Shown here in pieces: positions 21,560-34,810 of a stretch of 64,000 nt of DNA. Position 1 is the stretch's first letter, and each line of letters begins with the position of its first letter. The notes beneath the pieces were generated by a model. It saw only the letters and a program-made list of their open reading frames with translations. It had not been told where the DNA came from and did no database searches. Origin of the DNA: Gnetum montanum (Eukaryota > Streptophyta > Gnetopsida > Gnetales > Gnetaceae); assembly GCA_015680685.1 (NCBI GenBank), contig MNCI01005895.1, positions 619,470 to 683,469 of the forward strand, written 5' to 3'. Position numbers and translations under genes: made by a program.

Positions 21560-22006
21560 ACTACTTATGGTAAGAACTACAACTACTTTCATTAATTCCT
21601 AAGGTTGATCAAGATTAGGGAGTATCTTAACCTTAATTTTATTTATGAAAGTTGTAGAGTTAGTAAAGGAAAGTAACAAGAGCTAGCTGAAGTGGGGGAA
21701 AGATGATAGGATATTCCTTCTAGCCAATTATATGCCTAACCATGATGAAAATGCTAGATTGCCTCTAAGGGATAAATGTCAAAAGAAGAAAATCCAAAGA
21801 AACACTTAGAGCATGATCTAGATACACTATTCTACATCAATAAAGCTTTCTTTTATTATTTATTTTATATTTTTCCTATTATTTTCTTTATGCTTAATGT
21901 CAAATGTTTCACATATTTGATGTTTTCTATATTATCTTCTTATACCTAATGTCTAATATAATGTATATTTAACATTTTCCATGACACTTGAGAACAGGAT
22001 ATCACA
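21560..22006 (+). repeat. Second family-C LTR, plus strand
   Basis: Aligns with 15684-16128 over the 'gtaacaag' block (near 21677), the 'gctagattgcctctaa' block (near 21750), the 'ttcacatatttgatgtttt' block (near 21909) and the end GATATCACA at 21999-22006. The left half is badly decayed, so the start is approximate. No initiator-Met primer site follows, which fits a 3' LTR. No target-site duplication with the flank of the LTR at 15684 was found. Confidence 0.6.
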
Positions 22007-22690
22007 ATAACCTAAAGTAAAGAAAATGACATTTGGCCCATTTTTCAACTTGGTCAAAACACATTTACCTCATTTCAATCATCCATAACCCAAACTAAAG
22101 AAAATCATATTTTTCCTATTTCATAATTTGCCTAAGATCCATTTTCTCTATTTCGATCATCCATAAGTCGAATTAGATAAAATTGCATTTAACCTATTTC
22201 ATAATTTGGTTGAGACAAATTTTTTCCATTTCAATCATGCATAGCTCAAACTAGAGAAAACTACATTTTATTCATTTTTCAATTTTTCCAAGACCCATGT
22301 TTTTCATTTCATCCATCCATAATCTAAATTGGAGAAAATTACATTTGGCTCATTTCGCAATTTGGCCAAGATCCATTTTTCCCATTTCAACCATCCATAA
22401 AATGAACTACAAAAAATTTCATTTGGCTCATTTGTTTATTTAGCCAAGATCTATTTTCCCCATTCCAACTATTCATAACTTGAACTAGGAAAAACTATAT
22501 TTGTTCCATTTCACAATTTTTCCAAGATCTTTGGCTGTCCATAACCAAAACTAGAGAAAATCACATTTGGCCCATTTCACAATTTTGCCAAGACTCATTT
22601 TCTCCATTTTAACTATCCATAACTCACACTAGATAAAATCACATTTGGCCCATTTCACAATTTGGCCAACACCCATTTTCCTCATTTTGG
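22007..22690. repeat. 78-bp minisatellite, about nine units
   Basis: The phrase '(c)atttggccc' or its variants recurs near 22031, 22109, 22186, 22264, 22344, 22421, 22498, 22563 and 22643, mostly 77-80 bases apart. The full unit runs: atttggcccatttcac, aatttggccaag, acccattttc, ccatttcaaccatccataac, aactagagaaaatcac. Units differ at many sites, so the array is old. It begins exactly at the end of the family-C LTR. Confidence 0.85.
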
Positions 22691-23399
22691 CCCTAGTTAA
22701 AACACCAAGCATTACATGTTACAAAACCATGTGCCTTTATGACTTGGATATCAATATTGATTAAATGGTTAACATTTTACTCCCAAATAAGGTAAAATCC
22801 ATTCTTATTTCATTGAAAGGCATGAACTAGAGAAAGTGCATGTTTCCCCATTTCATTAAAAGACCCAAAATGGAGAAAATTCCTTCGAGGTCCAATTTAG
22901 GATAAATATATTCTAATTTGAGCATGAATAGAACAAGGCTATGGATTGAAATGGGAAGAATGGCCATTATCCCACTTCAAAAAGGGGCCTAACTAATTAT
23001 CTCCAGTGCATAAAATAATAAGTAAATAGCCACTTGGCAAAGATTTGGCATATTTTTAAAATTAAATAGCATGATCAAAGAAGTTAAAAATTGAAGTACA
23101 TTAACAAAGCAATTTAACTGAATGAATCTAAAGGCCATTCAAAAGAGACTACATTTCAAAGCATTCTTAAAGACATATGAGTTTCAACATCAACTGACAT
23201 TGCATATACAAATTTGAAGGAGCCTCAAGAAAATTTCAAAGTAGTTGTGTAGAGTGGTAGAAATAGAGAGAAATACTCTGAATTTTCACTAATAATCTAA
23301 GCAATTAATATGCTAGATATTTGTCATGCTAAAGAAGTACATCAAAACCAAGGAAGAAACTAATTTGTTATTCCAAGGTGTGCTAGTACAAGCACTTAC
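22691..23399. other. Unassigned A+T-rich sequence
   Basis: Contains scattered partial units of the preceding minisatellite near 22815-22880 ('gaactagagaaa', 'ccccatttcatt'). No gene seen. Confidence 0.4.
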
Positions 23400-26080
23400 A
23401 AAGTATCTACAAAGTTTTAATTTGTTTAATTTTTAGTTGCAAAGATGGGTAGAATTGAATGAAGATTTGAAGGTTCATGACTATTCCTAACAATTCCATA
23501 TAAAGGCTTTCAATGAAGAACAAGAACAAAGGAACTTTTATTAACATATGGGGTTACGTAGAATTGGCTTTAGACCTTGGTCTAATTTAATCAAGGATGT
23601 TATTAATTGGATTTTCTCTAAAATACAGTTGAACAAAAATTATTTTATGTTCAAGAAAAAGCTAAAACAAGTAATCAATATCAATCCTAGAAGAAGCTAC
23701 AAGCTATATGATATTCCTCTCCCAAGATATTTTGAATAGGATACCCATAATGAGAATGTTGAAAACATAACGTAAAACATAATATTAGGAAACAAACAAG
23801 AGCTACACATGGCTAGGCTAAACATCTCAATGTTCTTTATGTACAAGAAATTTTTCTCAAGTTTCAATGAGCTTAGATTCCATCATTGCATTTTCATTGC
23901 TACTTTAAATATCTATTCTAGCTTTAATATTACTTCTATTCTAGCTTAGCATTTAAAATTTTTGGCCATTGGTGAAAATCATAAGCCTTTCCACCCAAGC
24001 TATTCTATGAATACTCAATTGCAGAATAGTATAGCAAATACCATGACCAAAAATACCAGATCTAATATGAGTTCCTTCTTGTTAGACCATGTTTTGGCTA
24101 TAACACCAAGTTTTGAGAAACTATGGTCAATTTTACCCCAATATGCTATGGAAAGACAAATGAAAAAGAAATTTTCATACTATTATTTTTACACTATTAT
24201 TTAACACAAAGACTATTTTGATGCCCAAACCCTTGAATTTAATATAAATATTTTTTATGCACTTCTGTACCAATTCCTTACTAATAGAACTATGTGAAAA
24301 ATGGAACAAGTGGTGAAAGATGAAATTAGAACTAATCATAAAGGAGGATTTTTCTTCCATACCCATTATATAGAAATAGTTATAGGTGGATTTAAAGGAA
24401 GGTCAAGAAAGCTACCATGATTTAAGACCTCTTATTTAGTAGCTCTAGAAGTAGGAAGACAAATGCAGAATAGCCCATTGAGGCATAATTATATCGTAGA
24501 ATAGGTTTTTCCTTTGCAAATTATTTTTGTTATTATGAAAATTCCCCTCATACAGTGAATATAGGAGTGAAATTTAAGAAATTAGTCTTTTCTAAAGAAA
24601 ACCATAACTTGTATAATCCTAACAAGGATTTTGGAAGGCTCATGAGCACCAAGAAAATGATGTCATGTATTATCTAATGAATGAAAAACTAATAAACATG
24701 GCCAAGTAGCAATAAAAGAAAAAGCTTAAAAGAACCCTCTTAATAATTTTTCCTGAAAAATAGTGTAGAGGATAGGAATTTTTAGCCAGTAGGTAATTTG
24801 GAGAGAACAATCATATATTGGGAAAATGGTTCAGCTGAGATCAATTGGATAAAATGAAGAAAAATTATTTATCTTCATAAATTAACAAGAAAAATGAAGC
24901 CTTGGATTCAAACACCTTCACCTAGCTCATAGAAGTAAAAGAGCAAAGAAGGAGGTAACTAGAAATTCATTTTCGTAAAAGGATGTAGCTATTAGAAAAA
25001 TAGTAGTCATCCTAAAAAATTGTGACAACTAGTACTAGCTCTTCATCATTAAAGGTCCTCACTCTTTTAGATTATTCTTTAGGATATATTATCAAGTGAG
25101 GGCCAAAATATATAAAAGTTAAAACTACTAAAGGAAAATTAATTTTTGAGTAGCAACATCTAGAGAGGACAAATGTTCAAGAATTAGTTATCTTTTAGCA
25201 CGAAAATGTAGATATGAAAATAGGCAAAATAAATGTAGCCATGTTCCATCACAAATTGGTAGAAAATTTATTATTAGTCATTGTTGATTTCTCAAAAACT
25301 ACTAATAAGACTATTAAAAGACAACAACAAGAGATTGAAAGGCTAAAGAATCTACATCATTCTATGTAGTTCGATGTTGAAGTATTGAAGAATAAATAAA
25401 GATATCACAAACTAAGGAGGCTAATATAGAAGCTCTAAAAATGGAAAATGTAGAGTTACATAGAGAATTGGCCAAAAAGGATCAAAGAATTTCAACATAA
25501 AGTTTGAGACAGAAGGCTAGCTTCAAATTTGTTCCAAATGAATTAACAACCATGAAACAACAGGTAGAGGTAGCCTTGGTTGGTATTAATGAGATAGAAG
25601 GAATAAAAGAAGCTTTTAAACAAGCTTTTATAAATATTATTGACTTTATAGACTGGGCCAATGAAAAAAAAGAGCAATTTCTTGAAATGGAGACTATATA
25701 TCTAAATGATGTAATGAATGGTGGGATACACTAAGTTGAATGGATCTAAAAGTGAGAGTAGATCTTATTATTACCTTAAAAAATATTCAAGAGTATGAGA
25801 AAAACATAACTAAAGCCATCCATACCACAACAATAAATGACGACATGTAAATATAGGAAAAAATAGTAGAGTTTTTATTTACCACTATAACAAAAGAGGT
25901 GGTGGAGGCATTATCACTACTATTCAAGAAAAGATACTTTAAAAGCCTAGTCCAATGAGAAAATAATCATGTCAAGGAATTTATAGCAAAAACTTTGACC
26001 ATCGCAAAGATTTCAAAGTAGTTAGCCCTTTAAAATTTATTAAAGATGCTATTAAGAAGAGAGTGGTTGGTGGTTCATCT
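23400..26080 (+). pseudogene. Decayed plus-strand coding remnant, probable retroelement ORF
   Basis: Several open stretches follow each other on the plus strand across stops and frameshifts: 23548-23739, 23962-24204, continuing to about 24500, then 25200-25734 and about 26020. The first part has Trp/Phe/Arg-rich globular sequence (MGLRRIGFRPWSNL; then FFFHTHYIEIVIGGFKGRSR near 24345). The last part is Lys/Glu-rich and coiled-coil-like (RQQQEIERLKNL near 25325; INEIEGIKEAFKQAF near 25590). This order, globular then coiled coil, resembles the accessory ORF of family G, but the sequences do not visibly match. No function can be assigned. Confidence 0.4.
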
Positions 26081-26989
26081 TAATAAATGTTTTATAATAT
26101 TTTTTAGTTATAGCTAATTATTTGATGTTTTGGCTAAATAAAGGCATGGTCTTTCTTGTAAAAAAAATAAGGTCAAAAGGGAAAATCATCAAAAAGCGAC
26201 TAATAGTGAATTTTGTATAATGGCATTTTAAAGGAATTCATCTTTTGCCTTTAATTTTTGAGTTATTTTTAGTTTTTTCTTTTTATCATTGTGGATTAGC
26301 TAGCTATTAAATCATAGCATATTTTACAATAATTTCTTGGTATTGTTTGAACTACCTATAGTAGCCAAGGGTTTAGTAATTTTTTCTATCATTGATTAAC
26401 CAAAATAGCTTCATTATTTGGAGTATTTTTTTATATTGATGATGGATCATTTTAATGTAAGATTTTATGTAATTCTACTTTCATATGTTACAAATCCATT
26501 GAATCTTGCTCTATTTCTAGATTTCTTTTGGAGTTTTCTCTAGGAAAGATTAATAGTAGATTTGTAGAATTACACTTAAACATTGAATGAAAGAATTATT
26601 GGTATATGTATATAATGATCAATACTGTATAAACTAGTTTACTTTGATAAAATTGAAAAATATTTTAGCTCATAGAATAGAGTTTTAGAAGGCTAAATAT
26701 CTCTTTGTAAAATTATTATTCACTATTAAACCTTCAAGATAGTATAAGATTTACAGTAAGAAAAAATTTAAAAACACCTTGCTCATACAACTGCTAAGTC
26801 TTATTTGGAGGTATTCAAGCCTTAGTGTTACCTAAAACCAATAATCACTTAAATTCAAGTTTGAAAGAAACCCCAATCTAAGTAATTTTAGTCACCAAGC
26901 TAATGACAATAGTGTTGGTGATAGGAAGGGAGTCCAAAGTGGTTTCCAATAGTTGAGAAGCCTAAGGAATAGACATTTTTGTGAAGTAT
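26081..26989. other. Unassigned A+T-rich sequence
   Basis: No gene, RNA or repeat boundary recognised. A T-rich stretch at 26220-26300 resembles in style that at 4640-4740, but alignment by eye is not convincing. Confidence 0.35.
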
Positions 26990-28700
26990 ACTTAAACTTA
27001 CCCTAGTTTTCATCCACATGAATTTTTACAACTCATGTAGCATTCCATTATTATGGTTATGAATGTATTTCATCTTACATAATCAAAGGAGGTGACAAAG
27101 TATTAGGAGCATGTGGTTAAGAATGTTATTAAGGATGAGAAGTGTATGAGAAAGATTCAATTAATAGACTAAAAGATTTGTGATACTCTATAGGGTAGTA
27201 ATGATAATTAGGAGTATGTGTGGTAAAGCAACTAGATGACATAGACTATTGACCATAATACCAATAAGGATTAGGTTGCCTATAGGGATATTGTTGCCTT
27301 GGTGATGGCATCCCACTAGAATAATGCTATTGTTAATTATATAACTACCAATAGTTACCTTAAGCATAGCATAACCTCTTGGTCATTTTTCTTTTTTTTA
27401 ATTTCAAGTTTAAGGAATAAGCCCTAGACTCTTGGAGATGTGACATTTCTAGGAAATAGCTCCTAATATCTTCATATTGGCAAATTCCACAATCATCATC
27501 ATTGGAATCTGAGTCTACAATCTTTTTAACTATAGCTAGTTTTTATTTTTACTAGTAGTAGTCCTTTTTTATGTCTTTCTTCTTTCTTTGGTCTTTGTCT
27601 TTGGTTCTATCCTACTCTACGTTTTCCTCCATGAATAATTAAAAATTTTCATTAATAAAATCTTATATTTTATAAATCTTAGTTGATATTTTAGTGATGA
27701 ATTTTTGAATTGGAAATATTTTTCACTAGGCCACCTCTTCTAATGTTACCTCTTATTTTGGTTCATAAAGATGAATCTTATTTTTATGAAGAGATGGATT
27801 CCTATTATATTTCTTAGTAATTTTTCTTTTTGTTAGTTCTCCTTCTTATTTTTCTACCAAAGCAATCAATCGTTGGATCCAATGTGCTCTCATTTCTAAA
27901 ATACTTCGTTGGGAAAAAAGCCAAACAGTTTCTCTAGTTTTATTTCAGTATGATGTGTCATAGGTATTTTCTTTGAGAGAAGTCATGGCTTAGGTATTTA
28001 TGTACCAAATAATAATATCTATCCAAGGCTACAACAATGAATTCATGCTTACCTTTTTTCCACTATTAAATTCACTTCCACAAGTTGGACACCCTAGAGT
28101 ACATTTGATACTTGTCATCAAATAGCTCTAGCATTGTATTCCACCTTCTGATGAAGAATCGATACTAACTTTTAGCTTCTTTAATAAGAGTTTCTAGAAA
28201 TAGCTTCAATTTTTTTCTTTCTTTCTCAATATTTTACAAGACACTAGCATTATGGAAGGACTATAGGTAATGTTGCATATTAGCATTGTAGCCTTCCTCA
28301 ATTATAGGGATACTATTCATGTCTAGAAATTTGACCTAGCTATCTCTATGATGCCTAGTTGGAATACATACTACCTCCATGATGTTGATCATACTTCAGG
28401 TAGCAAGCATGTATTCATCATAATCATCTCTTTCATCATGATCATCTCCCCTTCTATGTTACTTTCTATGCCTTCTCTTATGTTTACATCTTGTCTCATG
28501 GTCCCATCCATTATTTCTACCTTCATCTCTATGATGGTTCCTTCTATCATCTCCACTAAATAATCTACCATTATGTATTCTTCCTTGATCATGCTTATCT
28601 TCATTAAAACTTGATGATGAGGTTGATGAATATGATGAAGAACTAGTAAGGTCATGCTAGCTTATCGTCCTTCCATAATCTATACATTCATCCCTTGGTG
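26990..28700 (-). pseudogene. Family-G gag remnant, heavily decayed
   Basis: Collinear with the gag of the nested element: 'ggattaggttgcctatagg' near 27268 matches 10770, the region near 28290 ('gccttcctcaattatagggatactattcatg') matches 11880, and 'catgatgttgatcatacttcagg' near 28376 matches 11970. Frames are broken throughout; the longest surviving minus-strand opening (28389-28655) is in a shifted frame. The Ser/Asp-rich N-terminal region is recognisable near 28600. No LTR was found at either end, so this is an isolated internal fragment. Confidence 0.6.
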
Positions 28701-31700
28701 GTATGCTAGAAGACCTAGGCTTTAAGGTCGTTCTAGTATATGGTCATGTTATTTATCTTTCTTAATTTCTAGCCAAGGTTTAGTGTAGTTATGAATTTGT
28801 CATGTAATTTTCATTGAATAAGAGAGAATTTTAATGAATGGATTTTCCTAAATGATAATATGTATTCTTTTTTTATAATTCAATGTTAATGAAATGGTAG
28901 CTCCCTTTCCCTTAGCATTTTCATGGTGTTCTTCCATGCCATGATCTTTATCATACATGTAAAAATGGTTCTAGAAGAAAAGGAAATCATCAAATTACTA
29001 AAAAGAGCAAGAAGAAGCCAAGAACCTTCACATAAAATTATAAGTAGAAGTGAACCACTCTTATTATAATTACCTTTTATTACTAAGTTGAAGTGAATAA
29101 AATTCTTCCTTTCTTCAATTCTTTAGTATTCTTGTGCAAGCTTTTGTATGCTTGGGGTAGCTCTCCTAGCTTCTTTCTTTTTCTTTTCATACATTCTTGT
29201 AATATGTTTCTCTTCTCTTAAAATGTATATCCTCCTTCCATGGATTCTTCTCTTAAGTTCTCACATGCATTTTTCTCATAGTTTCTTACACATTATATAT
29301 TTCCACATGATTCCAACATATGCTTACATGTTTCATGTTCTTGCATGTTTCTAAAGATTATCTCATATCCTCTCATGTTCATGCCAAAGAATTAAAGAGG
29401 TAATAAATGATTTGAGGTTCTAATTCAAGGGATTCACTTCATACTAGCATATTTATGTCATTTTCTCTTTGTTTCATGTTAAATGTGAAGATTTCATAGT
29501 AACTTCATGTTAAATATTATATTAATATTTGCATTAGCTTGTGCCAAGATTTCCTAGATTATGTGTAACATTTATCATTTTCCTTTCCGTTTTCAAGTAT
29601 ACTTGAAGTTAAGCTTAAAGGTTGTAAAAGGTTTAGATAAAGGTCAAATCCATGTTGCATATATTTTTCTTTCTAAATTATGGATTTAAAATCCTAAATA
29701 TCATTATTGATGACATTCCTCAAACTTTGAGGAATAATGTTTATGATTTAAGATCCTAAATTTCAAATTGAAACTTGTAATTTTCATATTTATATCACAA
29801 CATGACCCCAATACCAATAGATCCTAACTAACCATTAGTTGTGATCAACATATTTACATTTTTTATCTATTTCTACTAGTCATGCTACCTTTGTACCTCA
29901 TTCATACTCAATCTTAGTCATGCTACCCTCATGGCCTAACTTATTCTACTTTTGAATTCCTCATTTTTATTTAGCATAATCCTCTATCAATCACAATTAC
30001 CTTATAGTTAACTTGTGCCCCTTAGTTTTTAGTATGTGCCAACTCATAACTAGGTTATAATGCAGTTACTACATGTTGCACTTTACAAGGCTTTTTCACT
30101 AAGACCTATGGTGTAATATTTCTGACTCCCTCTTGGATTAACTGTGACCTTTATTAACTTGCACCTAGCTTGCAATGAGCTTACACTTAAGCTTTTCACC
30201 TTCTTCTAGCTAGAGATCATCAAGATTCAAGTAGTTAGGACCTCCATGCATCTATTCAGCCTCTTATAATATATACCATGTGTATCACTATTTTATTTCC
30301 ATGCATATTGTAAATGTCTATTCTAGGTACTTTGGGTTTGCATTATTGAGTAACAACTGAATTATTTTTCTTAAGTTGACTAAAATTTGATGTAGATAAT
30401 TGTTTACAATATATATATATATATATGTCTCTAACCATTCCTAAATCATCATAAACTTCTTATTTACATAAGTTATTCAATGCTAATTCATATGATTATG
30501 ATAGCTATTTTAATAGGTGTCGAGAGTGTCTAATTCTATCATTTTATTATTTGTTATTCTTTCATTCAAGAACTTTATGATTAATTGATTTGGAATAACT
30601 TGAGTGTTTACAAATTATTTTATTAGGATTATAAGCATCTACAAGTTGTCTTATTTACATACATTATTATGAATCATTATCAACCTACACATTACATATG
30701 AGAAGTTCATAAAGGTGTAAGAAAGACTAATGTAAGAGAATCCATTAAGGTTTTGGTGCCACTTCCTTTAAGTTTGTAGAGTGAGCCATTAGTGAAACTC
30801 AGATGAGAAGACCCAAAATTTGTAGAAATGATTTTATTTAAAACATTTGAACTAGCATTGTTAGTAGTTGCAAGTTCATAGGCTATGGATTTTTGAATGC
30901 TAAGACAAAGCTTCAAGCTCAAAATCCTTTTTCATGGATTATAACCAAACATGCGAAGTTACTTAAAACCTCTATCTCTTTGTTTATTTTATTTTTAATT
31001 TTTCCAATAAATATTTTTATTTTTACTAGATAAATCCAAATGATACATTTTATTTTAACATTATAAAAACTTTAACACTTTTTACATTGTCATAGGATGA
31101 CAATTAGTAAGAGATTTGTTAGATTCACTCAAACTAAGTTGGCCTAGAAAAAAATTGATGACTAGTCACTGTGAATTATATCGATGTCATTTTAACTTCT
31201 ATCTCAATCTATTGGACAATAGAAATATACATGCTATAAATTTTGAAAATCATTAACAAAATTACTTAGAGTTATTGATAGGATTTGAAATAAATCCATC
31301 AAATATCCAATTGTAATATCCCATCTATGTCTAATGTTTTCATATGTAGTACATTGCAAGAAAATATGGTATTTTTTTATTGTATTTGTATTGCAAAATG
31401 GACTTATTCATTTTTCACAAGGAATATTGAGCCATCTATCTATTTCAACTTTTAATTAATGAGATCCCATTTATGTATTACTAATTGTGCATCACCAATA
31501 ATGACGAATAAAATAGATAAATAGTTTTCCTTTGAATTAAGGCCTCTTGATACTATTCAAATAGAAATATTATTTACTTTTGAATTAAGATCTCCATGAT
31601 ATTTCTTATTTTATTAATTTACAATCTTTCTTAATATTAGGAAAATGGATGTACATTTTAATATTCTATTTATTAAGTCATAGAACACCCCAATAAATCC

Positions 31701-31810
31701 ATGCTTTATCATGGTTTTTTATTACTACTCTTTTGGAGTATTTATCCAATTATGATTAAGAAAAATTATGAGTAGAGGCTATAAACTAAGAAATACCTAT
31801 GTCTATCTCA
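28701..31810. other. Unassigned A+T-rich sequence
   Basis: Three kilobases without a supported gene. It contains a (TA)n microsatellite at 30411-30427 and short low-complexity stretches. It may include the leader and LTR of the gag fragment to its left, too diverged to align by eye. Confidence 0.4.
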
Positions 31811-31829
31811 CGATCTCCTCCTTTTCATG

Positions 31830-32360
31830 TTCAAATGCATGAAGGACCATGATTGGGTCCTTTTGGGGGGGATGTGGTTATTTTGGGCTTGAGGGCTAGC
31901 ACTGATGTTGTGGAGGCCTAGGGCACATCAAGATATTGACCTATTCTCTAGGGCTATGATCTGGATATGTGTCTCGGGTCTTCCATGGAAGGCCTAGACA
32001 CTAGAATTTATCCAATCATTTGCAGATTTCTTTAGGAAGTTTATCACATTGGATAAATTCAGATCTTCACCAGAGCAGATGGAGCTTGCATGGTTTTGTG
32101 TGTCTAGAGGTCTTGGCTTCAAAGGATCTTCTTAAGGAGGTTGTATTGGCATTCCCATCTAGAGAGGAATGCATTACTATTAAATATAAGAATCTATTAA
32201 TCAAGGTGCTTAACCTAGCCTCCAAAAATGATTCCTGTTAGTTTTGTCATAAGCTAGGTCACTCCATCGAAACCTATTATCCTAAAAAGACTGAAGCCAT
32301 CAAAACAATAGATGCATATGGTTGGATAAAAGTGCAAAGAAGGGGACACATGGTAGGTGT
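31830..32360 (+). pseudogene. LINE ORF1 remnant (nucleic-acid-binding protein)
   Basis: Frames joined by eye show the pattern of plant LINE ORF1: a Trp-rich opening (MWLFWA), WICVSGLPWKA matching the 'VWVRLxxLPxxxW' region, then FCHKLGHSIETYYPKK near 32250-32285, a CCHC-like zinc knuckle whose last Cys is replaced. ORF1 proteins coat LINE RNA. Several stops interrupt it, and the surviving open stretch is 32020-32241. Confidence 0.6.
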
Positions 32361-32797
32361 GCCAACAACCATGAAGATGGATAGTTGTGTGGATTCTCCT
32401 CTATAAAAGGTGGCTATGAGCCTTAACCTTATGGCTATTTTGAGAAGGGGAAGGAGGGGGAAGTGATGGACATGAATTAGAAGACTGAGGGACTTGCTAG
32501 TTCTATTCTAGATGATGGCTTTGCCATCCCTCCAAAGATGAAATTACTAGGAAAGTTCTTGTAAGGGAAGGAGTGGACTACACTCAGTAGTTGGACTTCT
32601 ATTATGTGTGATGCTAGCCAAGGTAGTACAAAGCCTAGCCCTAACAATAGTAAGGGATATTGTGTCTTGATGAATCCTACTAAAGTGGGATGACCCTCTA
32701 CTCCACTCATGAGGAATTGCCAAACATAGTTGGAACTCGATTTGGAAATCCAAAAGACTTTAAATGAAGTCTACTGCAAATGCATTGCTAGTAGATA

Positions 32798-33480
32798 ATG
32801 AAGATTCTAGAATGGGATTGTAGGGGACATGGAACCCCTTACAAAAGACATGTCCAGAAAGAGTTGGTACATCTAGATTGCTATGACATCATTTATCCTC
32901 TAGAAATGAAATTTCAAAGGTAGGAATTTGGATTTTTGCATTGGGATGATTGGCAAGCACATCAAGTTGCATCTTGATGAAGAGTTGGAGGTTTGGCATT
33001 GCTATCTAAGATTCCTTTCACCCTAGTGGATACTTCCAACCATAGTATTAAGGTTCATCTTTCCTCACTTAGAATTTGTCTTTCTAACTTCTATGGAGAA
33101 TAAGTTTGGGAGTAGTGATTGGAAAAACTAAACAAGTTGGGCATCCTTGTGCCCGATACAGAGTGATGGACTATTATTAGATATTTTAACCAAAGGTTGC
33201 ATCCCTGGGGAAAAATAGGCGAGGATTACAACCCACCTAGTAAAGTTGATCATTTTCTATAATTCCTACATTGGCATGACATGGTGGACATGGGTCTTAA
33301 TAATTATAGTTTTACCTAGAGTAATAGATGACAAGGAGCTACTAGAATAATGCCTAGGATTTATTGGATGTGGGTTGGTACTACCATCCTATTACAAAAC
33401 ATATGTGTCACCAAAATCAAATTCCAAACTTTAGATCATAGGTCACTAGTTTGCTAAATTGAAATAGGATTGCATTTAAA
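32798..33480 (+). pseudogene. LINE ORF2 endonuclease domain, decayed
   Basis: Begins MKILEWDCRGHG, matching the start of the apurinic-type endonuclease in plant LINEs (usual form NxRGLG). Downstream are WTIIRYFNQRLHP and then LNNYSFTxSNRxQGATRI, which corresponds to the conserved 'FTWSNRR....I..RLDR' region. The 'GDFN' motif is not intact here. This enzyme nicks target DNA to prime reverse transcription; this copy is broken by many stops. Confidence 0.65.
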
Positions 33481-34129
33481 GCTTTCATGTTTTAGGTTAA
33501 GAGAACATGGCTCAAAAAGCCTTCACTTCAACCATTGGTTGAGGGAATTTGGAAAAGCTATTTGACTAATCATGAATCACAAGAATTTCTTACTAATGGC
33601 CTTTAGATAGTAAAGAGAGAGATATGTGTGCAAAGAAAAGAGGAGAAATATACTTTTCAATTCTAACAAAAGCTACTCCAAATACAAGAATGAAAAGAAC
33701 TTGGGGATTCTTTCATTCAAGAGGAACATGCTTTGTTGCTGGAACTATAACACCTTGATGATGAAGAAATTGAGTATTGGTGTCATTGGTCATGAAACTG
33801 GTGGTTGAAAGAGGAAGACTAACCTACTAATTTTTTCTTCACTGCTACTCAAGCACACAATATGGCCAAAGTAGTTCTGAGCTTGGTGAGATAGTGGTAA
33901 GTGTTGGATACTACTGAGGCTATTTCACAAGAGATTCAATCTTATTGGTAAAATATCAAGAAATGCAGGGAGATGCTTCGTTTGTTGATTCAAGTTCAAT
34001 CAATTCTTGCAATAGAGGAAAATCATCGTTTGCTCTCTCCATTTATGTGGGAAGAGCTTGAGCGGGGTTTGGGTGACATGAGGCTTGGATAGGTGCCCAA
34101 ACCAAATGGATGATTAGTGGAATTATTCA

Positions 34130-34810
34130 AGGAGTTTGTCAATATTCTAGGATGAAATATCCTAAATTCCTTCAATAACATGCTTCAATGATGTCAAGTC
34201 CTTAGGAATTTGAATTGTTCTCACATTTTCTTGATTCCTAAGATTGAAAGACCATCAAAAGCTTCCTACTACAGATCCATCAAGGTCTATAACAGACTCT
34301 TAAGACTTTTCACTAAACTTATGGTTCAAAGACTAGGGCCCTTGATGCCAAAGCTAGTTCACAACAACCAAGATAGATTTGTTATGGAGAGGCTACTTCA
34401 TGATCAAGTCAAATGGCTGCAGGAGGTGCTTCATTCACTATGAGTCAAACATTTCCCTGGGATCTATCTTAAGCTAGACATCATGAAGGAATATGAATGT
34501 GTTAGTTGGGAGGTGTTATAGGCTATCATGCTTGGAAAAGGATTCAACCCTAGATTTGTTGAGCTATGCTTACAAATTCAATTACTAGCCACTTACTCCA
34601 TAGACCTTGATAGGATTCTATAAGACTTCTCTTCACTTGGGAGGGGTCTTAGGTAAGGTGACCCTTTATCATCATACTTATTCATAATGGTGATGGGTCC
34701 TATGCAAGAGTATTGTTATGCTAAAGGGATTATGGGGCTTTAGATTAATCGGGTGGACTATCTAATAGAGCATTATGTTGATGATACTATGCTTTTTACC
34801 AAGGCATTAG
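34130..34810 (+). pseudogene. LINE ORF2 reverse transcriptase domain, decayed
   Basis: Clear motif series: IFLIPKIERPSKASYYRSIK (34225-34285; usual form IPKxxxPxxxxDYRPISL), LFTKLMVQRL, a KLDIMKEYECVSWEVL block near 34475 (usual KLDxxKAYDxVxWxFL), RGLRxGDPLSSYLF near 34645 and HYVDDTMLF near 34772. The catalytic pair is present as YVDD. Stops fall after 34440 and between motifs. The open part 34210-34443 is the best preserved piece. Confidence 0.85.

Noticed and set aside
15684-22006. A single complete family-C element with matched target duplications
   Set aside because: The bases outside the two LTRs (ggcca and ataac) do not match and the second LTR is much more decayed on its left, so one intact element is likely but not proven.
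22007-22690. CRISPR-like array of regular repeats
   Set aside because: Units are contiguous, diverged and without unique spacers of constant size; the genome is a plant nuclear one. It is a minisatellite.
28348-28563. Met/Ile/Ser-rich plus-strand ORF
   Set aside because: Antisense of the decayed gag region; collinearity with other gag copies sets the sense strand as minus.
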